NCBI RefSeq assembly: GCF_040581485.1
Contig: NC_090131.1
Coordinates: forward strand, 22,208,532 to 22,272,531
From: Linepithema humile
Lineage: Eukaryota > Arthropoda > Insecta > Hymenoptera > Formicidae
DNA length: 64,000 nucleotides
Reading direction: 5' to 3'
Each line of letters starts with the position of its first letter. Position 1 is the first letter of the stretch. Shown here in pieces: positions 35,476-47,999 of the stretch. The notes under the pieces were generated by a model, which saw nothing but the letters and a program-made list of their open reading frames with translations, was not told the origin of the DNA and did no database searches. The translations under genes and the position numbers were made by a program.

Positions 35476-37190
35476 CTTCAGTAATAAATTACAATTCTTA
35501 AAAATACAACAAAAAACTACGTAAAGTCCGGATATTTATTGCTCAAATTCTTTTAAGAAGAAAATTACACAAAACAGACGTTTCGGCTACTAAACAGACA
35601 TTTTGGCCATCATCAGTGTAACAATTCAAAAAAATTAAAAATAAATATTAGCATGTACAGATCATGGAGGTTAACGCTTACACAGAAATAATTAAAGATA
35701 AAATTCAATCTTGGACTTGCAAAATTTTAAAAACGTAAACGCAATGAAAGTCAACAAAAAGACAATAATTAGCAATAAAAAATTCCTTCTTGACATACGT
35801 AAAATGACATTGGCAAGGAGCTCAAAAGGTACATCCAAAAAATCCAAAAAGGTTTTAATCTTCGTTGAATCCATGCGTGATAAATTTGAAAATTATTAAT
35901 TGTTGTTCCCAATGATAAAATTTGGGGCCAAATTGGATGTTTCTCCATATGGTGTGTGTGATTAAAATAAAAGATAGCGTCTCCTTTCAAACATTATAAG
36001 CAGTGAAGCGATCAGCATGAACCTTGTGAACATTAAAGCAATAATTAAAGCAAAAACTCAAAGATAAAAGAAATAAATTAATAAAATTTAAAATCTTGAA
36101 AAATGTACCTCATAGTACGGGCGGAAGCAAATGGAAAGAAACTCATGTCCAAAAAATGTAAAACAGAAAATTGGTCGGAATAAAAGAACGTGTTTAATCA
36201 ATCAAAAGTTTCTTGACGACTTATCATTGGGGAACGTGTGAGAGAGGGTGACGATCAGAGCTGAGGAGATAAGAAGGAAAAGGAGGGGAAGGAAAGAAGT
36301 AGAAAAGGGGACGGAAGGGGGAACAAAAATATCTAAAAAGTGGGGAACTTAGAGAGGATAGGTAGATATGAATCCGGAAAGAGTTCGGTGTCATTCTGTT
36401 TATTGAGGCTATTAGGTTGACGTTTGATATGCAGCATTTCGGAAATCAATTTTTTGCCATATGAGGACTCACTATCTAAAACTTTAACATGATCCCAATC
36501 GAAATCATGGTTCAAATTCAGTCTATGAGCGGAGATGATAGAAAGAGAGCCAGATCTTTTCTTAATATCTATCTGATGTTTTTTGATTCTCGTTTTTAAC
36601 TGTCTCTTGGTTTGATCAACGTAAGAAGCATCGTACTCAAAACAAGAAATTTTATATACAACTCTACTCCGCTGCATAGTATCTAGTAAATCCCTTCTTG
36701 TTTTTATGAATATGTCTAGTTTATTATTACAAAAGAGGCAGTTTTAAAGTTGTATTTATTGATTTTGGATTAAAATATTTCCGAAATGCCTTTGATGTAA
36801 GGGATTAAGAAAAATTGTTTTTTATCTCTATGAGAGTGTGAAGATATATTTATACTAATTAAAAATTCTTCTTGTGGAATTGAGGTATTTTTGGAAATTA
36901 AGAATCAACGCTTTCTGATACTGTTAACAGCTGACTCGACGGGAATATTAGTGAATAAGGAAACAACGTCTAATGAGGCTAACTGGTGATTTGAATCAAC
37001 GACAATGTTTTTTAATTTCTCAACAAGATTAAAACTGTCTTTAATGAAACTGTTAGAATTGGATAAGTTTTTTTATATGATACCATGGAGAAAAACTGCT
37101 AGTGGGTAAAGAGAGCTGTCAACAGATGAAACGATAATTCTCATTGTCAGTGAATTACCAGGTTTATGGATTTTTGGCAAACCAAAATCT
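35476..37190 (-). mobile_element. 5'-truncated Penelope-like retroelement (PLE)
   Basis: On the minus strand, going from 37190 down, a decayed reverse transcriptase shows GLPKIHKPG, RIIVSSVDSSLYPLAVFLH and the palm motif LDVVSLFTNIP. It is interrupted by stops (for example after IRKR). It is followed by a GIY-YIG endonuclease frame (36677-36333) with VVYKISC, ASYVDQTKRQLKTR, SAHRLNLNHDFDW and a TELFPDSYLPIL tail. Purine-rich sequence and a GATGATGGCC...CCGAAACGTC-like 3' region end near 35476. These blocks together are diagnostic of PLEs. The YVG of the nuclease is YVD here and the 5' part is absent, so the copy is dead. Confidence 0.85.
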
Positions 37191-37517
37191 AAAATAAGTT
37201 TATTATCGAATTGTAACCGCGAAAAGTAAAAGATGATAATATTCTGATATTTTGTTGCGAATTTTTTAAGCCTATATCAAAATACGTGTTAGAATTATGT
37301 ATACAAGACTAAAAGAAAACTAATACATATTCACAGATATGGAAATATAAATGGCAATAATATTTTATGTCATAATTTTAAATACCAGTATTTTAAATAA
37401 TAATAGCCATATGGCTACAGTGGGAATAAAAGCATTAAGATTATCCGGATTGAATTTTGACATTTACAATGCTGAATAACTGTTTTTGCAAAAAGTCGCA
37501 AGACAAGTTCTCGAAAT
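37191..37517. repeat. right copy of the 325-bp direct repeat
   Basis: Matches 35151-35475 across its length, with small indels (for example an extra AAT in GGCAATAATATTTT). The boundary at 37191 is exactly where the PLE reading frame stops, so the retroelement lies precisely between the two copies. Confidence 0.85.
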
Positions 37518-40488
37518 AACCAGTGACAAATATTTTCGTTAAAATACGTCACGATGTCGTTATAATTTGTAATTACTGTAAAGGCAAAAATAATTTTCAA
37601 ATAGTTATGGACGGTAATAAAATTGTAAGAATTAAAAAAGAAACATCTAAATAAAAATTTTATTAAAATCTCTTCCTTTGCGTACATTTTTATCAAAATT
37701 AGTTTTACTTACTATTTTCTATACATTTAGAAAACTGTGTATAATTATTTTTTATGCTTTTCTTTGAATTATATAAGACTTTTTTATTATGCCAGATAGA
37801 AAATATTTCTCGAAAATTAAATTTAACATTATTCTATGAATGCATGATTCTTTGTAATTATGATTATCAATATCTGCATACGCTGCCAGCCTGATTTAAA
37901 TCCCGGATTATCTGATTGTAATCTTTTTTGTCTGCAGTACATATTTATAGGATCGACATGTGTATATCTTACGTTCGCCAGGTAGACACAGTCATATTAT
38001 TAAATATTAAACGAAGCTATGTCGCGTGTACTTGAAATATCAATGCGCACTTCGACCGAGTGCGCTTTTTGTAGACGACTTTATACAGTGGCTGATTTAA
38101 CCTTCAGCAGATGCTATAAAGTTTTTTAGACTTATCAATGAGTAATTAATAGTAAGCTATACAAAATCAAATTTTACCTGTAAAATAATGTTATTAAAAT
38201 CTTTTTCTTATCCTTATCTTCTAATTTTTAATATATTTTAATTTAAGCATTCTATATCGGTTTTATAGTAGCAAAAGTTTAATATTATCGTATCTAATAA
38301 TTATGTTCAGTAAGCGTATCAGAAGATTTAATAAATTTTTATTAAAAATGTCATGTTCCTATGCGTAATTCCTATTTTCTGAGAATTTTCTTTCCATTTA
38401 GTATTTAGCTGTAAATAGTTTTCATGCGATAATACATATAATAGAGAATTTTTATACTATCCTCTAGCAATACGTATATTATAAGTTTTGCGCTAAAATT
38501 AGATAAATTGCGGTGCATATATTTATTAAACAGAATATTTCGAGAATCTTTTTGATTTTATCTGCAATTCGCTACCATCTTTATCATTCTTTTATTGTTG
38601 GAGAAAAGTGATGGACAAATAAGAGTTCTAAAAAGAGGATCGCCTTGAGTGTCATTGTAACTATTTTTATTACTGACGAAAACATTATTAAAATTTTATG
38701 TGCTATAAAATTATGTACAAAACTTTTGTTTTTTTTTCTAACTTGTACAAGTATTTATTTATATTATTAATTAAATATCTAAGTACACATACATATGACT
38801 ATATCAGATTATCGATTTTTATATTTTAAATTGTTATTTATTATTTATTACTTTTATTATTTAATATTTGTTAATATTTTTAAAAATATATGTTACTTTT
38901 AGTATTTTAATATCTTGCTATTTTATAGTAAATTTTTATTTTAAAAATATATGTAGTTTTGTAAAATACAAATAAAGTATAGTAAAGTACAAATACATGT
39001 ACATAATTTATGTATCCTGCAATAAAGATTGCCCGAGTGCCGTTCCGGTTTCTAGTTAAATTTCACTTCCATTTGGTAGTGTTGCGAACAAAGCATAAGG
39101 CCTTACACTTTTTATTTTGCTAATAATTAATATGTTTAAAAAGCATTAATGTTTTATTAATAATAATTTATGATTTAAAATATTAATAGTTTTTTGTTTT
39201 TCAATTTATTCACCATTATTAGATGTAAGAATATTTGCAAAAATGGCTGGAAATATCTGCGCTCGACCTGAAAAACTTGTTTACGCATACTATATGTTAT
39301 ACACGGTGTCTTAAAAATCATGACTTTAAGTTGAACAATTCAAGAACTTATTCTTTAGTTGTTACACTGCATTTTATCTAAATATTTTTTTAAACATAGA
39401 TCTCTTCTTAAAAGCGGTTATTAGTTGCTTCAAGAGTGAAGATTAAAATTATAAATAGTGAAAATAGGTGTGGTTTCTATTAGAAGTATGCAATGTACTT
39501 TTCAATGTCATGTTTTCATAGAATGCAACTGTTTTGTAACTTACCTTTCAATAAATATTGTTATGTAATTGTTATATATTTATGTATTTCAAATAATCTA
39601 TGTAACAAAAAATTATTATATAATTATAGTCAATTATAAAATTATTACATATAATTTTTACTTTCTTATTGCCTATTTTCAAGACGAATATGAAGTAGAA
39701 AACAAATATCAAGTGCAAAAGACTTGCAAAAAGATTATAAACGTTTTTAACGTATGACGTGAGATGGTTTTTGTCTTTCTGCGTTTTACAAGCTGCATAA
39801 ATAAAAAATTGTTTAATGTCTGTAATGAGGTAATATATAGTTGAATATTTTTTGGTGTTTTATTTTATTATAAATACTAATGTTATTTATTTTATTCGAT
39901 TATTGCGTAGGTATAAAATGTGTATTGCATCTTGAAAGCTTGTTTCATGCAATTATCTTTAACAAAATAAACATCTCTTTTGACAATTTTTATGACAGTT
40001 TTTATATGTTTATTGTCTTTTTAATATTTTATTTAATTTTATTGTGAGAAAAATGTGCAAAAACTGTTTAGTCACCCATTCATTCTCAAATGCGTCACTG
40101 TAGTCTTTCTATTTTATTTACCAAAAGAAGAATAAAAGCAAAAGATAAGGGATTCTTCTTGCTTGAGCAAACCGGTTTTTGTACTTATTCATCTTGATCA
40201 GAATTCAGTTGAGCAGAACAATTTAGTAATTTTATATTATATTTCCAAGAAATTCTGTAATGATTTTAATAAAGAATCTTAGAAATAAAATGCTGCAACT
40301 TTTTACTTAATTTTATTAATAAATATTTTGCAAGAAAAACTAAATTGCGATTAAACAGTCATTTTTATCTATTTATACTAATTAGCGATTTGTAGTTATA
40401 TAAATATATTTGAATAATTATTTTGAATGATTCAGGATTTGTTCAAGTAATTCTTTGAAAAGGCGCAAAGTTTTACCCCTTCTAACAA
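37518..40488. other. intergenic region between the two ABCH genes
   Basis: AT-rich, no coding exon seen. It contains a second promoter-like site near 38050-38087. Other short reading frames look like chance. Confidence 0.4.
38047..38087 (-). promoter_or_regulatory. putative core promoter, minus strand (distal)
   Basis: On the minus strand TATAAAG is followed about 12 bases later by AAAAAGCGCACTCGGTCGAAGT. The core AAGCGC(AC)TCGGTC(A/G)AGT recurs at the proximal site near 32870, which suggests paired start sites for ABCH copy A. Confidence 0.3.
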
Positions 40489-40489
40489 A

Positions 40490-40700
40490 AAGTGGGAAAA
40501 CTGTTTTACTCAACGCGGGACATTGCACAAGCGGAGTACAATCCAATTGTCCGTGAGTTCTGGCTGGCCTAAGCTGAGTCAGTTCTCGCTGCAGCTTCGT
40601 CGTGGCCAGGCGGTCATTCTTACTCTCGCGCGGTCTTTCAATTTCCTGGTCGTGCTTTCGTGTTTGAGATCTTCTGTCGATCGATTTCTAAGTGAGATAA
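40490..40700 (+). promoter_or_regulatory. putative first (5' UTR) exon and promoter region of ABCH copy B
   Basis: A GC- and CpG-richer island of about 200 bases in AT-rich DNA ends at candidate donors (A|GTGAGA at 40692 or A|GTATGT at 40701). Copy B's first coding exon starts right after an acceptor (TTCTCTCAG at 45432), so an upstream non-coding exon must exist. This island is the best candidate on the correct strand. Confidence 0.35.
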
Positions 40701-42043
40701 GTATGTGAAACGTCATTGTGATTGTATAAGTGTCTTTACGCTGTGGGTTTCGAAGAATTTAAAATTACCTCGGTATTTTTTATAATACAATTACATCAAG
40801 CATCGAATCTCCAAAGTTGTTCCATTAAAATCTTTAAATGAGAACAGAAGTAACACAAATTATTTTCTTGAAATTTTTAATAAATTCCATTATTTTAAAA
40901 ATAAGTTCTTTAATAATCAAATTTTAAACATTTTCTATTGTGGAGAATTAACTAAATATATTGATTAAAATTTCGAAGAGTTTTACATTAATCGGCAAAC
41001 AAATTAATGGCAAAGTTGAAACTTTTATATTAAAAATTTTTTAACTTTAAATTTTTTTTTTAAATTTCTTTATTTCCTTTTATTTTTAAATATTGAAAAT
41101 TTTCTATAGTTTTATCTATAGCTTGGAATTTACTAGATCCACCAGACATGTTAATCAGGAACAAAGTTTCCTAGGAAAAAACAGAATCCTTTGACATATT
41201 GTGTGTCAAGACGTATCATGTGTGCAACTGTTATCAAGAATCATACAATAGTCATTATTTGCTATAAGAAGTATATTCAATAACACGAATTATGATTAGT
41301 CATCTAATTTTGCGGAATAATAAAATTGAATAAGAATAAAAAAGAATAAAAAATGATTACAAACTAGACTGCACAGATAAAATACGTGATTTAAAAATAA
41401 ATTTTGTTTAAACAAATATTGTTAATAAAAAATAAAAAATAAAAATTGTGTGAAAATACATCTTTAAAAAGTTATTGCAAAGAAAAACTTACTAAAAGAT
41501 GTATTTTTCTACTATTGAAATAACTAAATAACAAAGAAAGTCACTCAAAACAGCTATAAAAAAGATATTTAAAGAATAATTCTCGAAGAATCTTTATTGA
41601 AAGTACCTGTCTTGAAGATATGTGCGGTCAGATAAGTGGAAAGACATGAGTAATGTAAACACGGAAATGATTTAAGCAAAGAAGTATCACGCAAAACTGC
41701 TTGCCAGTTGACCTTACACCGATTGATCTCCTGGAAATTTTTTGTTCGGAAAAGCAGTGAACGTCATCGTTGTTAGTGGAATTGTGCAGGTTTGTAATCT
41801 TCAATCACGAACCTTATTTGGTCATCGTATATGTGAGACATATCATTTTTATATTAATCATTTTTGTATTTACGGAGAAACAGATTATATTTTATGATTA
41901 ATATATAAAATAAATATTAAAAAGTATATAAAAATTGTACACAATATAAAGATTGATTGTGTGTGTATGATATCAGATTTCGGGAGATATATAGTAAAAA
42001 GATATATAGAGAAGATGTATATATAGTAAATTATAAAATTACT

Positions 42044-42165
42044 ATCCCAGACAACACAGCATATCCAAAAGACGTCCAGAGGATATCCCGAAGATGTTTT
42101 TGGGAAGACAGAACGTTCTTTGGATATCCTTTGGATGTATTTTGAACATGTGTGTTGTCTGGGAT
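42044..42165. mobile_element. 122-bp palindromic MITE
   Basis: Terminal ATCCCAGACAACACA and TGTGTTGTCTGGGAT are perfect 15-bp inverted ends apart from internal differences. Subterminal GATATCC motifs are also mirrored. No coding capacity. Confidence 0.7.
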
Positions 42166-44566
42166 GACATTTTCTAGTAACATCATCGTTATCCTTGCAA
42201 TATCAATTGTGCATAAAAAAAGTCAATCTGCACGATTGATGATTGCAGTAATATCATTAACTCGCAATAATTTTTTTTTTGTAAACGCATAAATAAGTCA
42301 TTATGCAAATTGTCAAATGGAAAAATGCTGCTCCAAGATTGCACTTAATGTCAACAACTTTGCATAGCAAAGAACTTCGTTATTTTTTATCCATGTGACA
42401 CTATTCTGCGTAGCATTCTATATAGTATTCTACATAGCATTAAAATGTTATTAATAAAGCGGTAAAAATAAGGTGTTTGGGAAAGATTACGAAATCTTTC
42501 GTGACTGAGCAAGACAATCTTTTACCGTTTATAATTTTCGCAATAATTATTGAAATAATAATTAAAAAGAATTGACAAAAGAACACGCGTTTCGTACAGT
42601 TAGACTGAAGTTCCTCAAGTAAGAGTTAAGACACCGTCTTAATTAATAAAGAATGCTGTGGTGTTTGACTTAAATTATTTGCTTTAACCTATTCAAATTA
42701 CACAACTTCTTTCTTTCTACAAAGAAATTAAAATAATTATGCAATATAATATACAAGTCTTACATCAACCACGCGATAATGGTACATTTTTAAGATCATT
42801 TTCAGATAAAAATGAGAAGCATTTAAAGTCGACTAATCAGATTGCTTCAAATTTACGCGTTTAGCATGTAGGACAGTAATAAGAATACTCTCAGATACTT
42901 CCAAATACCACTTTCAAATTTCTATCGAGAGATTCGTTTTTTTTTTCTATATAATTTTATCTTAATATTTAATAACTATTTGCGTATACATATCTCATTT
43001 ATTACTACATATTTCAACGTTACTTCTGGCTGTCGGTGTTATTGCACATGATAGAACAATAAAAAATCATCTCCTCGGTGTCCTAACTTTTACTGGAGGA
43101 ACTCGAGGCTAGATCGTCCTAGGATATACTCTCTAGGCAACGAGTGTCACGAAATATTTAATCGCTTGTAAGGTAACACGCAAGCAGAATTTTTACTTTT
43201 CATTGCCGTGCGACATTCATCGCTTTGAACTTTGTGCAGTTTATTGCGTTCTATCCTCACAAGAGATTTCGTAATCTTTCCTAGTCCTTTCTCTGAAAAA
43301 TATTTACTAATCAGAGAGACGTTTAATGTTGTCACAGTATTCAGTATTAAATTAAAAACTTTGTAGCGTGAATGGTAGTTTACCAATTTAAAATAACTAT
43401 TGAATAAATGTAATAATTTACAAAAAAACAATCATCAATTAAATAATCTTCACGTTCTATAATTATGTTAATTTATTATATCTTTTGCAATGCTGACAAA
43501 CTTGTTTGATTACGTCTGTCAATAACTTAAGCAAGTTCATTGGGAAGAAACGGCTGATGAATTAAGCCGAAAGAAAGGAAAGCGATCAGACGTAACCTTA
43601 GGCGGTCTCTCTTTCGCTGCTCTTTCGTAATACATCTCTTTCTCTCTCTCTCTTTCTCGTGTAAAGAAATAAGCAAATTACGTGAAAGCAAGTGTTGCGT
43701 AGCACATAGCTTACTCATCGCTCACATTTTTTGGTTATACACATTTGATGTAATAAGACGTTAACGTAGATTTTGTAACGTAAATTGTTCCTGTTTTTCT
43801 ATTATTTATTGATATAACATGATTCTCAATAGCTATCTATAATTTTTTTCTAAATAAATTTTATTAAATTTATTTATTAACTTCCTGAATTATTGTAGCC
43901 ACTTTCATTATTTCGAATTATTTTCTAAAAATAAATATTTAAGTGTTATGTTAAATAGTTTAATTGAAAATAATGTATTAATTAGCTTAATGCGTTCCAT
44001 AACGCATTGATTTTACGTGACTTTCCATTCACGCCACATGAATCACCGATGATCCATATTGTCGAATTTATTACATATATTTGCGAAGTATGTGTGTCTT
44101 TCTCAATATTTATAAGAGCGGAAAGAAATTGTTACGCTGCATAGGCATGACTTATGGCGTGACGACTGCATTGTCTGTATTAATTGATTTAATATTATAA
44201 AATAGTGTATTAATTGATTTAATGTTATAAAATACTTTATGATAGTGTTTTCTTAGGAATAAAAATATCAAACGGTCTGAATAGAAAGTCTAGCGTAAGT
44301 CATCAATAGCCAACGTAACATGGAACGTGTTAGCGATTATGGCTTTCAGATGTTCAGTCTTGATGAGTTTATATGCATTACTTCCTGGATTGCTGAATAC
44401 ACAATTCTAATTATTACAGCTTTTAGATGAAAAAATTTTATCATGTCAAAGCGATTAAAAAGTAATATTAATTTATTTTATCTTTCGAAGATACAATTGC
44501 TGTGATAATAAAATACAGAATTAATAATAAGAAAAACCTTTTGCGCAAAGAGATAAAATCTAAATA

Positions 44567-44806
44567 ATGCTTTCAAAAAGTTTTTGCATTTTAATAAACA
44601 TGATAATTGCATGCAATACACTGAAATATAAGAAAGATAATTGCCGCGAAGAAACTGATAAAATTCTTTATAACATGGCCCAATTAATCGGTCATGGTGG
44701 TGATCGTGACGCAATGTCGATTACCCAACGAATCGAGAAGTATACTTCACATTTTAGAAATTTTGCCGAGTCATCAAAGCGCGATATAATAAAAAAGAAC
44801 TTGTAG
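44567..44806 (+). CDS. small hypothetical ORF, possibly secreted (79 aa)
   Basis: The ATG at 44567 opens a hydrophobic start (MLSKSFCILINMIIACNT) that could be a signal peptide. A polar, helix-prone tail follows with TDKILYNMAQLIGHGGDRD and SITQRIEKY. AATAAA lies about 40 bases past the stop. Composition is more protein-like than neighbouring chance frames, but there is no recognised family and no splice support. It lies inside the presumed 5' intron of ABCH copy B, same strand. Confidence 0.3.
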   Translation: MLSKSFCILINMIIACNTLKYKKDNCREETDKILYNMAQLIGHGGDRDAMSITQRIEKYTSHFRNFAESSKRDIIKKNL

Positions 44807-45434
44807 CTTCAAATATTATCTTCTATGCGCGCGGTTCTTATAAAATAAATGAACGTATGAATTATTAAACACTGCTTTTTGAGTTTAATGACGTCACTTA
44901 AAATTGTTTGATCGCTTTAAAATACGTCAAATATTGAAAATGTTCCGGAAACGGTGTGTTGAGTAGAACAAACCATTAACGCGCATACTCGAGCACCGTT
45001 AATCAATATGTAAACATATCAATTTGAGCAGATCGGCGAATTGATGATAAATAATTAATCTCGTTTTCAGCTTGCTAATACCTAAGTTAATTTTTTATTA
45101 TTAAATAGTGCAGTTGTGTTTAATGAATAATATCTTATAATATGATATAATGTGATAGCTCTCTTATTTGCATGACTGATTCAGATAGAAAGAGAAATTT
45201 TTCGAACTTGCGTTCTGACAATTGCGCGTCGCGCATAGTTTATCATTTAATGATTTAGAAATGTAGAAAATTATTATGATCAATTATCATTGTCTGCGCT
45301 ATAGTGATTAGAGGAAGAAAAATAAATCTAAATAATAAAAAGGAAAAGACAGATAAAGTTTTTGATCAATCTAATATAATAATTGAATAACGGAGGGAAC
45401 TGAAAAATACACAATTCTACCTTTTCTCTCAGAA

Positions 45435-47967
45435 ATGGAGGGTGCAAGTACACCGAGCACGCTTATGGAATTGAAAACGCGAAGACAGCAATTTCAACCG
45501 CAAATGTCGACCTTGGACACAAGAAGAAGGCAGGCAGTTTGCGTGAGAAGAGCTTTCAAGAAATATGGATCTAAGAGTAACCCGAATGTCATTCTGGACG
45601 GACTTAACATGACTGTGCCAAAAGGCTCGATGTAAGTATCTATTTGTCAATAATTAATCGATATTAAGTAGTATGCATTACATACTAATTGTTTTTTCTT
45701 TAATTAATTTTTAATAAATTTTATATGCAGTTTATGTAAAGAATATAAATCATACAGAAAAAGAACAAATTTTAAATAATAAATTAATAAAATTAATAAA
45801 ATAATAAATTTAATAAAAACGAGTGATAAATCAAAATTTATCAGGGGAATTTCTCTCATTTATCACTCGTTTTTTGTGATATTAGACATACAAACGTGCG
45901 CTACACACGTGCCATTTATTCCTTTAATCACAAAAAATCACATAAAATATGTACAATTGTCAAAAACTTTGCAATGGCTGCCACTCATGATATTAATTAA
46001 AAGCAACGAAGAAATCAATCAGCATCGCGGAAAAGCGGTAACAATGAACTTCGATTCTATTAAGAGATATCGGATAACATACCTTTTTTAAATGTGGACA
46101 AGACACAATACACAAGCACGCGCTACGCGTTATGTATTCTTTTAATTACAAAAAAGTATATATGTTGTAACTCTATTTAAAAAGACACTTTGAATATTTT
46201 TCTCAAATTTTCTCAAAATTTTGCAATGATAACTTCTCGATAGTACAAAATGTCATCACGCACAACGTGCATCGAGATAACTAATCGGCGTCGCGGAAAA
46301 GTGGCAATAAAAGCAACTCATCAATTTTTTGTGCGTCAATGAATAAAAAATCTAAATTGCACAACGTAGTACGTATTGCATTAAGTGTACGCAAGTAAGA
46401 CGTTTAATGAATATTTTGTAAAAAAAAGAATATATTAGCATAATAATGTGTCAATTCTTGTTAAAAAATTTTATAAAAATTGAAGTTCCTTCAGAACATT
46501 TATGAATTTTATTGACAATAATTTATTTTGCTTATATCATTATCATATTCAACGATACTAGATTGCATGGCAAATATTTCTTATGTAAATACTGTAAAAA
46601 AGTCAAACGACGACTTGACATGAAAAAGACTTTTGAAATTGCAAACTATGTTCTTCTTTCAGTTTATTACATTTAACTTTTATGAATATTTTCTAGAGCA
46701 TGTATTTTTCTTCATATATCATACTTTTTAAATTTATATTTCTAAATCATACTTCTAAATTTTTTATGTTTGTATTTACTTAATAAAAATATGAAAAATT
46801 TGTGCTTTTATAATTATTTATGATATTATAAGTCATATCATATAATAATTATATTTTAATAATATATATGATATTGCGTAGTTACTTATACTTTTATTTA
46901 AATATTATAAAATCTAATCTAAAAATTGCTGCTTTATTATTTTTAAAAACATACATGCCTAATATTATTTTTCATTATAATAAATGTTTTGTGTACAGTT
47001 ATGGGCTACTTGGTGCGAGCGGTTGCGGAAAGACTACTCTATTATCGTGCATCGTCGGTCGGAGGCGTTTGAATTCTGGCGAAATTTGGGTACTAGGTGG
47101 TCGACCAGGTTCCAAAGGATCCGGTGTACCTGGTCCACGCGTCGGCTACATGCCGCAGGAAATCGCTCTCTATGGCGAGTTCTCTATTCGGGAAACGTTC
47201 ATTTATTTTGGCTGGGTCGCCGGCATAACGACAGATGTAGTAGAGGATAAGCTGGAATTCCTGATAAAGGTGAGAAATAAAATTTTCAAAAGATTTAATC
47301 CTGAAAAGAATTTTAATTGTAATTAAAAAATGTCTAGAAAGAAAACTCTTTTGGAAAAATTTATTTTGTTTTTACTTTATCATAAGTATCTTTATTACAA
47401 AAAAATTATGATCTGCTAACACTCGTACTCCAATTGCAGTTTTTGCAATTACCGCCCGAAAATCGTTTTGTCAAAAATCTATCCGGTGGCCAGCAAAGAA
47501 GAGTGTCCTTCGCAGCAGCTCTTTTAGCTGATCCCGAGCTCTTGATCCTGGATGAGCCGACGGTCGGCGTGGATCCTGTTCTTCGACAGAATATCTGGGA
47601 TTATTTGGTGCAGATCACCAAGGACGGCAATCATACCGTTATTATTACCACGCATTACATCGAGGAGACCAGGCAAGCCAGCATCATCGGGCTAATGAGA
47701 AGCGGCAAATTTTTAGCGGAGGAATCTCCGAGAAGATTGATGGAAATGCACCGACTGGATACTTTAGAAGATGTCTTCCTAAAACTGAGTAGAAGGCAGA
47801 ATATGGGATTGAGGAGAAGAAGTAGTATTTTGAGTAGTATAACAGGCGTTCCGCCGGATGATGTAAGTATGGACGACATGAAAAAATTTCGATATGTTTC
47901 GGTTATAATTACTTTTTATATTTATGTTTCAGTGTATTCATTATAAAAATAAATATTTCTTAATTAT

Positions 47968-47999
<32 letters not shown>

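Larger units (their letters stand above)
40702..45432 (+). other. probable 5' intron of ABCH copy B
   Basis: No large gene is seen. It contains a 122-bp palindromic element at 42044-42165, a CT-rich patch near 43637 and a small ORF at 44567-44806. Confidence 0.35.
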
